Positions 1 to 6,779 of a stretch of 7,069 bases of DNA are shown here, piece after piece. How positions within the stretch are numbered: position 1 is the first letter of the stretch; each line of letters starts with the position of its first letter. The notes under the pieces were generated by a model. It was not told where the DNA came from, did not search any database, and was given only the letters and a program-made list of their open reading frames with translations. This DNA comes from Lentimicrobiaceae bacterium (GTDB lineage: Bacteria > Bacteroidota > Bacteroidia > Bacteroidales > Lentimicrobiaceae). The stretch is from positions 1 to 7,069 of the forward strand of contig JAQVEI010000116.1 of NCBI GenBank assembly GCA_028697695.1, given 5' to 3'. Position numbers and translations under genes: made by a program.

Positions 1-234
1 CGTTTTCACTGTTTCCAGTGTTGATTTAAAAGCATCGATGGCGGACTGAGGATAGTCGGCGGTGGTGGCTGAATTTATCAACGCCTGAGCCTCGGCTATC
101 AATGCATTGAGTTCGGTTTTGTCTCCTTCAACGATGCCGTTATCGTCATCGTCATCTTTACAAGAGCTCATAATTACTGCCGTGCCTACAAAAAGCATCA
201 ACAGTAATGATTTCCATTTCATTAAATTTTTCAT
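1..234 (-). CDS. N-terminal part of a surface-exposed lipoprotein with a FIVAR-like segment (truncated by window edge)
   Basis: The ATG at 234-232 opens a frame with no stop to position 1, giving 78 residues; the remainder lies outside the window. Residues 1-25 form a lipoprotein signal: a basic start (MKNLMKWK), a hydrophobic core, and a lipobox-like VIMSSC with Cys25 as the predicted acylated residue. Cys25 is followed at once by KDDDDD (residues 26-31). This matches the known Bacteroidota lipoprotein export signal, Lys or Ser plus several acidic residues just after the Cys, which sends lipoproteins to the outer face of the outer membrane. Residues about 40-78 (TELNALIAEAQALINSA, then ADYPQSAIDAFKSTLE) resemble the helical FIVAR/DUF4972-type modules found at the N-terminus of some Bacteroidota surface glycan-binding proteins and polysaccharide lyases; this rests on pattern recall. 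Lying directly after SusD, it probably encodes a surface glycan-binding protein or endo-acting enzyme of the same locus. Its catalytic or binding part is not visible. Confidence 0.85.
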   Translation of the reverse strand, partial: MKNLMKWKSLLLMLFVGTAVIMSSCKDDDDDNGIVEGDKTELNALIAEAQALINSATTADYPQSAIDAFKSTLETVKT

Positions 235-400
235 AACATTTGAGTTTTAATTGGTGATTGATTAAGTGATTATTTAAATAGAAAACTTGGGGATTACTCC
301 AATTTAAGCTGAATTGCCTTCAAGGCCCTTCCATCAACAGCAGTCCTTTATTCTCATTTTTTCTTTCATTGGTCAAGCGTTAGTGCTGATTTAAATTGCC
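235..400 (-). other. 166-base intergenic gap between the SusD-like gene and the downstream lipoprotein gene
   Basis: This A/T-rich stretch is the only sizeable non-coding interval in the window. Read on the minus strand I find no good match to the Bacteroidota promoter pattern (TTTG near -33 with TAnnTTTG near -7). The nearest is TAAATTGG, which has one mismatch and no convincing -33 element. There is no hairpin followed by a T tract. The only inverted repeat is an 11-base one at 316-326 (GCCTT, one base, AAGGC), whose loop is too short for a normal hairpin. The bases before the downstream ATG are A/T-rich with no Shine-Dalgarno sequence, as is usual in this phylum. The gap may be a leader or a processing site within one operon transcript, or a weak independent start; the sequence does not decide. 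Confidence 0.5.
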
Positions 401-1930
401 TTATTGTATAGCCTGATTGGCATCCAGCTCGGCCTGAGGTATGGGCTGATAGCGTCTGGTTTCGTAGTTAAATTCAGGTCCCAGGGCAGTTTCGGCCACT
501 GCCTTTCCCCAGCGCATCAGGTCGAAATAGCGGTGAAATTCCTGTGCCAGCTCCACTCTGCGCTCATGGTGAATGATGTTTCGCAGTTCGATGGTGTTGG
601 TTGTAGTAATATCTTGCAGCAAATCGTTGGGCAATGTACCCTGAAAACTTGTCCGTGCTCTTGCCCTTACTTTATTGAGATTTGCCAGTGCCGAATCGGG
701 CATCCCGGTTTCATTAAAAGCTTCGGCTTTCATCAGCAACACATCGGCATAACGCAGATAAATGTAGTTGAGATCGCCATCACCTTTAAGTGATGAAGGT
801 ATCTCGGACAAAGGTTGCTGATGCTTTTTGGTGAGGTAACCCGTGGGCGACCAGGCAGCATTGAAAGGCTCACCATTGAGCCAGGGCTGGCCGTTGCGAC
901 CTATTGTCGCATCCAGCCGGGGGTCAGCCTCTCCATTATTGCTGGTTTCATACGCATTCACCAAATCCTGGGTTGGCGCGTTGAAATAATATCCGCCTTC
1001 CTGCGCTGGCGCAAACCATTGGTTTAAAGCACTGCCTGTGAAGGGGTCCTGATCGGTAAGATGCTGGATTTCAAAGATGGATTCCCGGTTGTTCTCATAT
1101 TTATGCTTAAAAAGGTCAGCATAATTGTCCAACAGTCCATACTGTCCCAAATTTTCAACCTGATGAAAATAATTGATGGCATTTGCCCACTTTTGTTGAT
1201 AGATGCTTACCTTACCCAGCATCGCCAGTGCTGCACCTTTGGTTACCCGTCCGATTTCGCTATCCGAATAGGAGGGCGGCAAAACCATAACAGCATCGGC
1301 CAAATCTTTCTCAATTTGTTGATACACTGCCGGTATTTCACTCAGCGGTACATGAATGGCTTGCTGAGAAATCTGTGGCTGTAATTTAAGGGGAACTTTG
1401 CCAAATATGTTCACCAGATTAAAATAATTGTAAGCCCTGATAAATTTGGCTTCACCAACAATCCGGTTGCGGAGGCTTTCATTCATTGGTACTGAAGGAA
1501 CATTGGCAATCACGTTGTTGGCGCGGGCAATGTCTTCATAGGCAAAAGCCCAGTAGTTGCTGATGATGCCATTGTTGGCATCGGCATTAAATTCGTCTAT
1601 ATAGGTTATTTCAGCCTGGTCACCGGGATTCCCGCCTTTTACCGCATCATTTGAGGCAATATCTCCAAAGACCCATAAAGCGTTATTTAAGCTACTGAAC
1701 GCGAGTCCATTATACACTCCATTTACCGCCTGCAACGCCTGGCTTTCATTTTTATAAAAGGTAGAGGACGAAAAGTCTCCTTCCAGGTCTTCGGTAAGGA
1801 AATCGGTACAACCACCCAAAATAAGTAGTATTGCGGTAGCCATTAAGCTTCCGTGGATGCGCTGGGTTTTATTTAAAAACGCAGCAAATATTTTTGTGTT
1901 TGATTTGATTTTTTTCATAGCCTTTTCCAT
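401..1930 (-). CDS. susD-like: SusD/RagB family outer-membrane lipoprotein (glycan capture partner of SusC)
   Basis: This 509-residue protein is a SusD homologue, the surface lipoprotein that forms a lid over a SusC channel and binds glycan before import. The lipobox is LILGGC, with Cys41 as the predicted acylated residue. The N-terminal SusD domain follows: FLTEDLEGDFSSSTFYKNE (residues 44-62), then ALQAVNGVYNGL (65-76). A helical repeat core contains GEAKFIRAYNYFNLVNIFGKVPL (159-181, shown here by its ends and the conserved RAYNYF). The C-terminal RagB/SusD domain carries YIYLRYADVLLMKAEAFNE (389-407), ALANLNKVRARA (414-425), and ERRVELAQEFHRYFDLMRW (456-474), then a YQPIPQAEL ending typical of the family. 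Length is normal. The ATG at 1930 abuts the SusC stop with no gap, so translation is probably coupled. ATGs at 1918 (MKKIKSN) and 1843 (MATAIL) are alternative starts; 1918 gives a more ordinary signal peptide. Ligand specificity cannot be inferred. Confidence 0.97.
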   Translation of the reverse strand: MEKAMKKIKSNTKIFAAFLNKTQRIHGSLMATAILLILGGCTDFLTEDLEGDFSSSTFYKNESQALQAVNGVYNGLAFSSLNNALWVFGDIASNDAVKGGNPGDQAEITYIDEFNADANNGIISNYWAFAYEDIARANNVIANVPSVPMNESLRNRIVGEAKFIRAYNYFNLVNIFGKVPLKLQPQISQQAIHVPLSEIPAVYQQIEKDLADAVMVLPPSYSDSEIGRVTKGAALAMLGKVSIYQQKWANAINYFHQVENLGQYGLLDNYADLFKHKYENNRESIFEIQHLTDQDPFTGSALNQWFAPAQEGGYYFNAPTQDLVNAYETSNNGEADPRLDATIGRNGQPWLNGEPFNAAWSPTGYLTKKHQQPLSEIPSSLKGDGDLNYIYLRYADVLLMKAEAFNETGMPDSALANLNKVRARARTSFQGTLPNDLLQDITTTNTIELRNIIHHERRVELAQEFHRYFDLMRWGKAVAETALGPEFNYETRRYQPIPQAELDANQAIQ

Positions 1931-4900
1931 TTAAAAAGTAATGTCGATTCCAAACATAAAGGTCATGGCCGAAGGATAGGTACCCCAGTCGATACCACTG
2001 GCACGTACGCCTTCGTCTTTCGAGTTATCGCTTACTGTCATTTCGGGGTCAAGCCCTGGGTATTTGGTGAGCGTAAGCAGGTTGGTTGCCGACAGATAGA
2101 CCCTGGCCCGTGAAACATTAACCCGCTCAAGTATGCCCGGAGAGAACGTGTAACCTATCTGCATATTTTTCAGCCTGAGGTAGGAGCCATCCTCAAGAAA
2201 CCGGGATGAAGGTCGTGCATTGTTCGACTTGGCAGTCCATGATGGACGGGGCTGGCTGTTGGAAGTCCCCTCTCCGGTCCAACGCTCATCAAAATAGCGC
2301 TGAGTGACTGGAAATCCACGATAAAATCCTTCAATGTCCTGATTTATCTGTACATAAATCTTATTACCGTAGGCTCCCTGGAAGAACAAACTCAGGTCAA
2401 ATTGTTTGTAATTGGCATTAAAATTCAATCCGGCCATTATCCTGGGAATGGCACTTCCCAGATGTACCCTGTCAGCATTGTCTATTCGTCCATCACCATT
2501 CTGGTCTTTATATTTAACGTCACCCGGACGTATATTGTTTCCCTGGAAAGCAGAAAGCAATATATCGGTTTGATTTTGGAAAATGCCTTCCATTTCGAGC
2601 ATATAGAATGAGCCAATGGGATGACCCACCTCGGTTTTTGTTGCGTAAATACCGGTTTCAACCTTTCCTCCATTGAGCGGAGCCTCCAGTTTCAGCACTT
2701 CATTGTGCAAAAAGGTAACATTTCCACCAATGGAATATCCCCACAGTTTTTTGTCGTGACGATACAATGCTTCCAGTTCAATTCCCGTATTGAGTACCGA
2801 CCCGCTGTTTATCCAGGCAGCCTCAGCATAGCCCACTGAGGGGGGTAGAGGCTCTTTTACCAGCATATCTTCGGTTACCTTGTAAAAATAGTCAACCGAC
2901 AGGGCCAGGGCGCCCCTCCAGAGTTCCACGTCTATACCGCCATTGTATTGATAACTGGTTTCCCATTTCAAATTTTCGTTCCCCAGTGCTGTTTGAGCAT
3001 AACCGCTGTTTGAAATTCCTCCGAAAGGATAGTTAAAGTAGGGTGAAATACGGTCGCTGTAGGCATATAGCCCTATTTCCTGATTACCAATGGCTCCGTA
3101 ACCTGCCCGTATTTTCAAATTTTCCAGCCAGTTCACATCACTCAGGAAGCTTTCCTGTTTCATAACCCAACCTCCCGATAAGGAATAAAACGTACCCCAT
3201 TTGTTATCAGCTGTAAAACGGGAAGAACCATCGCGGCGCAAAGTACCTGAGATATAGTATTTACCCCGGTAATCGTAGTTGACCCGGCCAAAGAAGGAAG
3301 CCAGGGTAGAAGCGTATTTGTTTTGTGTAGTGAGTTTATTGCCAATTCCATTTCCAATAAAAATTAACTCCGGCTGTTCCACGGGGAAGTTGGCATCGTT
3401 TGCATACAAGCCTTCGCCCTGGTTTTTTATTGCTTCAAAACCAAGCAGGGCAGAAAGGGTATGGTTGTCGCCAAAGGTGGTTTCATAGTTCAGCAAGTTA
3501 TTTACTGTCCAGTTCATCACGTTTTCTTTGGCTATGTTCAGACTATTTACAGCATTTATGCGGTTAAGTGTGCCCCAGGTGGGGTTAAACCTCCGGCTGT
3601 GACTGTTGCGGTAATCCATCCCCAGATTGGTGGTAAATTTCAGTTGTTCGGTAATTTTCGCGGTAAAGTATGCCTTTCCCAGGTAGCTGTCATCGCGGCG
3701 CGTATTGTCGTTGTATTCGGCCATACCCACGGGATTATAACCATCACCCAAAAAAGAATCATAAATCTGAGCGCCAAAGTATTCTGCCGGCCTGTCAACA
3801 AAACGTCCATCAGCAAATCGTACCGGAATAGCGGGGTTGCGGAAGAAAGCATACCGGATCACACTGCCTCCATTACCGCCTGCTCCGTCGCCGGAACTGC
3901 CTATGATATCTGTACTTGACATGCCTGCCAGCATACTTATACCCACCTCCAGCCATTTATTGGCCTCGGTGCTTACATCCAGTCGAACCGTGCCGCGGGT
4001 GTATCCTGTATTTTTAATAATCCCTCGCTGGTCGTATAGAGAAGTAGAAAGCAGAAAGGTGGATTTTTCGGTTCCACCGGATATAGCTATTTCATGTGAA
4101 TTTACCGGAGCAGTGCGCAACAACTCCTTCATATAATCAACATCAGCAAAGCCGGCTGCATCCTCGGCAGTAATCAGCCTGCGCTGAAGTGTTGGTGGAA
4201 GAAAAGCATTATCGTTGCTGGCTGCTTCGTTATATACCGTAATATAATCGGCGGTATTTACCATAGGAGTGAGGCGTGTAGCCTGCTGAAAGCCGGTTTG
4301 GCCACGGTAAGTAATGGTGGTTTTTCCTTTGGTTCCTTTTTTGGTGGTGATAAGTACCACGCCATTATTGGCGCGCGAACCGTAAATGGCGGCAGCGGAT
4401 GCATCCTTTAGCACGCTGATATTGTCAATGTCATTGGGAGATAATATGTTTAATGCATCAGCCATCGCTATACCATCCACGATATACAGGGGGCTGTTGC
4501 TGGAGCTTATAGAGCCTGTTCCGCGTATGCGTACGGCCACTCCTTCGCCCGGCGCACCGGTATTCTGGGTTACCTGCACTCCTGCCACCCGGCCCTGTAG
4601 TGCCTGGTCAACCCCGGCTACAGGCATCCGCGTGAGTTCGGTGTTGTCAACCTTGGAGACTGCCCCCAGAACATTGCGTTTTTTTGCCGTGCCATAACCA
4701 ATCACCACCAGCTCATCCAGCATGGTTTGTTCAGCCTTTAGCTGAATGTCAATGCTGCTGCGGGCTCCCGGCGTAACTTCCTGAGATGCATAGCCTACAT
4801 ATGAATAAACAATAACCGAGTTGGCAGTAAGTTCATCCGAAGTCAGCACATAATGTCCGTCAATATCGGTGATGGTGCCAATGGTAGTGCCTTTCAACTG

Positions 4901-5026
4901 AACCGTAACACCTATGAGCGTTTCTCCGGTTTTGGCATCTCTAACTGTGCCTTCGATGCTCCGTTGCGCCAAAAGCGTTCCGGAGACCGAAAGCATCATC
5001 ACAAGAAACAGTATTTTTTTTATCAT
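1931..5026 (-). CDS. susC-like: SusC/RagA family TonB-dependent outer-membrane transporter
   Basis: This 1031-residue protein is a complete SusC-type channel that imports oligosaccharides (occasionally peptides) across the outer membrane using TonB-ExbBD energy. Residues 1-20 form a Sec signal peptide (MIKKILFLVMM...TLLA), likely cleaved before Gln21. A carboxypeptidase-regulatory-like beta domain spans about 23-98 (IEGTVRDAKTGETLIGVTV; VYSYVGYASQEV). The TonB-box region is LDELVVIGYGTAKKR (103-117). The plug holds ALQGRVAGVQVTQNTGAPGE (142-161), the SusC signature SPLYIVDGI (178-186), and LKDASAAAIYGSRANNG (206-222). The remainder is a 22-strand-type barrel. It includes the acidic loop KDQNGDGRIDNAD near residues 840-852, a common and possibly Ca-binding SusC feature, and it ends in an aromatic-terminated strand (MFGIDITF). 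There is no N-terminal STN domain, so the FecI/FecR-type sigma relay used by some relatives is not expected. It is 31 bases downstream of the lipoprotein gene and abuts the SusD gene, so all three are probably co-transcribed. Confidence 0.98.
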   Translation of the reverse strand: MIKKILFLVMMLSVSGTLLAQRSIEGTVRDAKTGETLIGVTVQLKGTTIGTITDIDGHYVLTSDELTANSVIVYSYVGYASQEVTPGARSSIDIQLKAEQTMLDELVVIGYGTAKKRNVLGAVSKVDNTELTRMPVAGVDQALQGRVAGVQVTQNTGAPGEGVAVRIRGTGSISSSNSPLYIVDGIAMADALNILSPNDIDNISVLKDASAAAIYGSRANNGVVLITTKKGTKGKTTITYRGQTGFQQATRLTPMVNTADYITVYNEAASNDNAFLPPTLQRRLITAEDAAGFADVDYMKELLRTAPVNSHEIAISGGTEKSTFLLSTSLYDQRGIIKNTGYTRGTVRLDVSTEANKWLEVGISMLAGMSSTDIIGSSGDGAGGNGGSVIRYAFFRNPAIPVRFADGRFVDRPAEYFGAQIYDSFLGDGYNPVGMAEYNDNTRRDDSYLGKAYFTAKITEQLKFTTNLGMDYRNSHSRRFNPTWGTLNRINAVNSLNIAKENVMNWTVNNLLNYETTFGDNHTLSALLGFEAIKNQGEGLYANDANFPVEQPELIFIGNGIGNKLTTQNKYASTLASFFGRVNYDYRGKYYISGTLRRDGSSRFTADNKWGTFYSLSGGWVMKQESFLSDVNWLENLKIRAGYGAIGNQEIGLYAYSDRISPYFNYPFGGISNSGYAQTALGNENLKWETSYQYNGGIDVELWRGALALSVDYFYKVTEDMLVKEPLPPSVGYAEAAWINSGSVLNTGIELEALYRHDKKLWGYSIGGNVTFLHNEVLKLEAPLNGGKVETGIYATKTEVGHPIGSFYMLEMEGIFQNQTDILLSAFQGNNIRPGDVKYKDQNGDGRIDNADRVHLGSAIPRIMAGLNFNANYKQFDLSLFFQGAYGNKIYVQINQDIEGFYRGFPVTQRYFDERWTGEGTSNSQPRPSWTAKSNNARPSSRFLEDGSYLRLKNMQIGYTFSPGILERVNVSRARVYLSATNLLTLTKYPGLDPEMTVSDNSKDEGVRASGIDWGTYPSAMTFMFGIDITF

Positions 5027-5057
5027 AACAGATGTTTTTATTTATTGTGACAGAATT
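5027..5057 (-). other. 31-base leader before the SusC start, without a Shine-Dalgarno sequence
   Basis: On the minus strand the spacer between the upstream TAA and the SusC ATG is A/T-rich and contains the run AATAAATAAAAACATC. It has no GGAGG-like element. Bacteroidota commonly start translation from A-rich unstructured leaders, so this supports both the chosen ATG at 5026 and the taxonomic reading. It is too short for an independent promoter, which favours co-transcription with the upstream gene. Confidence 0.6.
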
Positions 5058-6779
5058 TTATTTGTATGCCACTACCGCATCACCGGCAGTAAGCTTATTT
5101 GCTTTGTAAGCAACCCGGGTGCCTGCTGGTAATTCAACAGCTAAAACAGCTTTCCCGCTTGGTATCTGAATGCTGATGTTACCTCCTGTGTTTTTTGCCA
5201 AATAAGTCTTTGTCAATACATTAAACAAATCAACCGGTGATTTGGAATTATAGGTTACCGTTTTATCTTCTTCATAAGGGTTATAATACAGATAAACCGG
5301 AAAGGGATTTTCGGCATAAAAGTCGGTGGCATTGCAATCCAGTGCCAATATGCCTTCCACTTCCGTGGGACGCACTATAGCACCATATATCCCGGCTATG
5401 GAAGTACTGTAAAGACTGAACATAGTTTCTTCGGGCTGTCCTTCCACCCATTTTGGGCCATCGCCCAGCGAAACAGGCGAAATACCGGCCAGTTCGGGCT
5501 TTCCGTAATCATCGGCTTTGCGAACTCCTTCGTAACCTATGATACCATGGGTAAAGTTTTTCTTTTTGGGCAACCACTGGTGTACGCTATCTACCTTATC
5601 GGGATAAAACAGGCGGCTGGCATTAACCGCGTTGAGCATGTATTTGCCTATGGCTTCAGCATATTGCGGTTCGTATTTTACCAAAGGTACCAAAGGCCAG
5701 GCCAAAACCACTGAGTTCATGAAAAAACCATATCCACCACCATCGGTGATGCTGCCCTGAAGTCCCGAAACATCATAGTCGCCCCACTTATCTGCAATTA
5801 CTCCCCATCCATAACGGCCATCTTTCGCCTGACAGCCATCAAAAGTATGGTTCAGCAGTTTTGTTACGTCGTAATTGGTCCCATGCCCGGCATTAAGACG
5901 CGCTGCAGTATAAGCACCAAATGGCAGCAAAATCTCATAAAAACGGCTTTCTTTCTGGTCGACCAGAACCTGAACGGCACGCTTTGCCCCTTCCAGATAA
6001 CGCGGGTCACCAAATTTTTGATAAGCCGAGTAAAGCACATAGGCATGTCCGCCCGCTGCATCCTGTTGCCAGGGAATGTGATTCCTTTTGCCCTGCATGG
6101 TGGAGTAATCGAAGTAGGAATAGTCATAATTTCCATCCAGGGTAGAATCGGCCCTGTAAAATTGCTCGGCAACCGTCCGCTGTATGTTTTCGGTGTTGTC
6201 CACATCAGGGTAAAGCGCCGCAACCCCGTAAAAGAGCACGTTCGGATACACATCGTACCACCAGTCACGGCCGTAACCGCCGCCGGCCATAGCCACATCC
6301 GGGTTGGTGTTGTTCATCACGATATTCCAGTGATTGTCGGTATTGAAATAATTTTGTGACATCTTCACAAAATTGTAGCCTTGCTGCCTGGTTTTGTCAA
6401 TGCCCAATAACCCCGCACTAACCAGCGCACTGAGCGAGGTAAGTGCTTCATGAAATTCACCATTGTAATGCTCCGGACCCTGACGCACATCATTTATCAC
6501 CGTGTAAAGCCCAAAGGTAACCTGGTCAATGTTGCGGCGGGCACTGTCAAGCCAGATTAAAGGGCCATAGGTGGCCGTACTGTTAAAATCGAAAGCCAAG
6601 CTGTCAAATTGCCGTGCTTTTGATTCCCAATCAATAATATTTAAGGGTTGTGGCAAATCGGGCATCTGGCTGATGCGCGGAATGGCAGTTTGCGTAACCG
6701 GCTCTTCCATTTGCCTTTTACATCCCGCAAAGGTTACCAACAACGCACTGGTGAATATTATCAGATTAAGCTTTCTCAT
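5058..6779 (-). CDS. Uncharacterised lipoprotein, probable (alpha/alpha)-barrel glycan-active enzyme
   Basis: This frame encodes 573 residues from the ATG at 6779; an in-frame TTG at 6788 would add three residues but is a less likely start. Residues 1-20 are a lipoprotein signal (MRKLNLIIFTS...VTFAGC) with Cys20 as lipid anchor. The next residues, KRQMEE, are only weakly acidic, so inner versus outer face is unclear. Residues about 45-480 are mainly helical with repeated Gly/aromatic/acidic turns, as in (alpha/alpha)-toroid glycoside hydrolases and lyases: GGGYGRDWWYDVYPNV (166-181), PWQQDAAGGHAYVLYSAYQK (236-255), RFYEILLPFGAYTAARLNA (279-297), HGTNYD (299-304), WGDYDVSGLQGSITDGGGYG (332-351), and FSLYSTSIAGIYGAI (454-468). 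Residues about 494-573 look like a C-terminal beta domain (VYLYYNPY; DLFNVL; IQIPSGKAVLAVELPAGT). Candidate catalytic acids are Asp172, Asp176, Asp240, Glu281, Asp335 and Asp346. I cannot assign a family; a resemblance to GH154-type or related barrel enzymes is only a guess. Its place between a transporter and SusC implies oligosaccharide processing. Confidence 0.85.
   Translation of the reverse strand: MRKLNLIIFTSALLVTFAGCKRQMEEPVTQTAIPRISQMPDLPQPLNIIDWESKARQFDSLAFDFNSTATYGPLIWLDSARRNIDQVTFGLYTVINDVRQGPEHYNGEFHEALTSLSALVSAGLLGIDKTRQQGYNFVKMSQNYFNTDNHWNIVMNNTNPDVAMAGGGYGRDWWYDVYPNVLFYGVAALYPDVDNTENIQRTVAEQFYRADSTLDGNYDYSYFDYSTMQGKRNHIPWQQDAAGGHAYVLYSAYQKFGDPRYLEGAKRAVQVLVDQKESRFYEILLPFGAYTAARLNAGHGTNYDVTKLLNHTFDGCQAKDGRYGWGVIADKWGDYDVSGLQGSITDGGGYGFFMNSVVLAWPLVPLVKYEPQYAEAIGKYMLNAVNASRLFYPDKVDSVHQWLPKKKNFTHGIIGYEGVRKADDYGKPELAGISPVSLGDGPKWVEGQPEETMFSLYSTSIAGIYGAIVRPTEVEGILALDCNATDFYAENPFPVYLYYNPYEEDKTVTYNSKSPVDLFNVLTKTYLAKNTGGNISIQIPSGKAVLAVELPAGTRVAYKANKLTAGDAVVAYK
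6766..6779 (-). other. 14-base overlap of the transporter stop and lipoprotein start
   Basis: The lipoprotein ATG (6779-6777) lies inside the last codons of the transporter gene, which stops at 6766, in a different frame. The bases just upstream (CTTGATAAAA) lack a Shine-Dalgarno sequence, so starting here probably depends on ribosomes finishing the transporter. This supports an operon and translational coupling. If the TTG at 6788 were used, the overlap would be 23 bases. Confidence 0.7.

Noticed and set aside
316..326. Inverted repeat GCCTT-C-AAGGC as a possible terminator
   Set aside because: The one-base loop cannot form a normal hairpin, only three pairs remain with a workable loop, and no T tract follows on the minus strand.
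312..400. Direct repeat of GGCAATT (minus strand) at 318-312 and 400-394, each followed shortly by CAGC
   Set aside because: Two 7-base copies in an A/T-rich gap are expected by chance, and no further copies or symmetry suggest an operator.
404..793. Plus-strand open frame of 129 codons
   Set aside because: It is a shadow of the SusD-like gene, whose C-terminal RagB/SusD motifs are encoded on the opposite strand over the same bases.
3461..3919. Plus-strand open frame of 152 codons
   Set aside because: It is antisense to the barrel-coding part of the SusC gene, with no family resemblance and no sensible start context.
5864..6298. Minus-strand open frame of 144 codons in a second frame within the lipoprotein gene
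   Set aside because: It is fully contained in the real gene. Its Arg/Thr/Pro-rich composition is typical of an out-of-frame reading.
5847..6359. Plus-strand open frame of 170 codons
   Set aside because: It lies wholly antisense to the lipoprotein gene. Its translation shows no recognisable domain or signal, and its openness follows from the codon use of the minus-strand gene.
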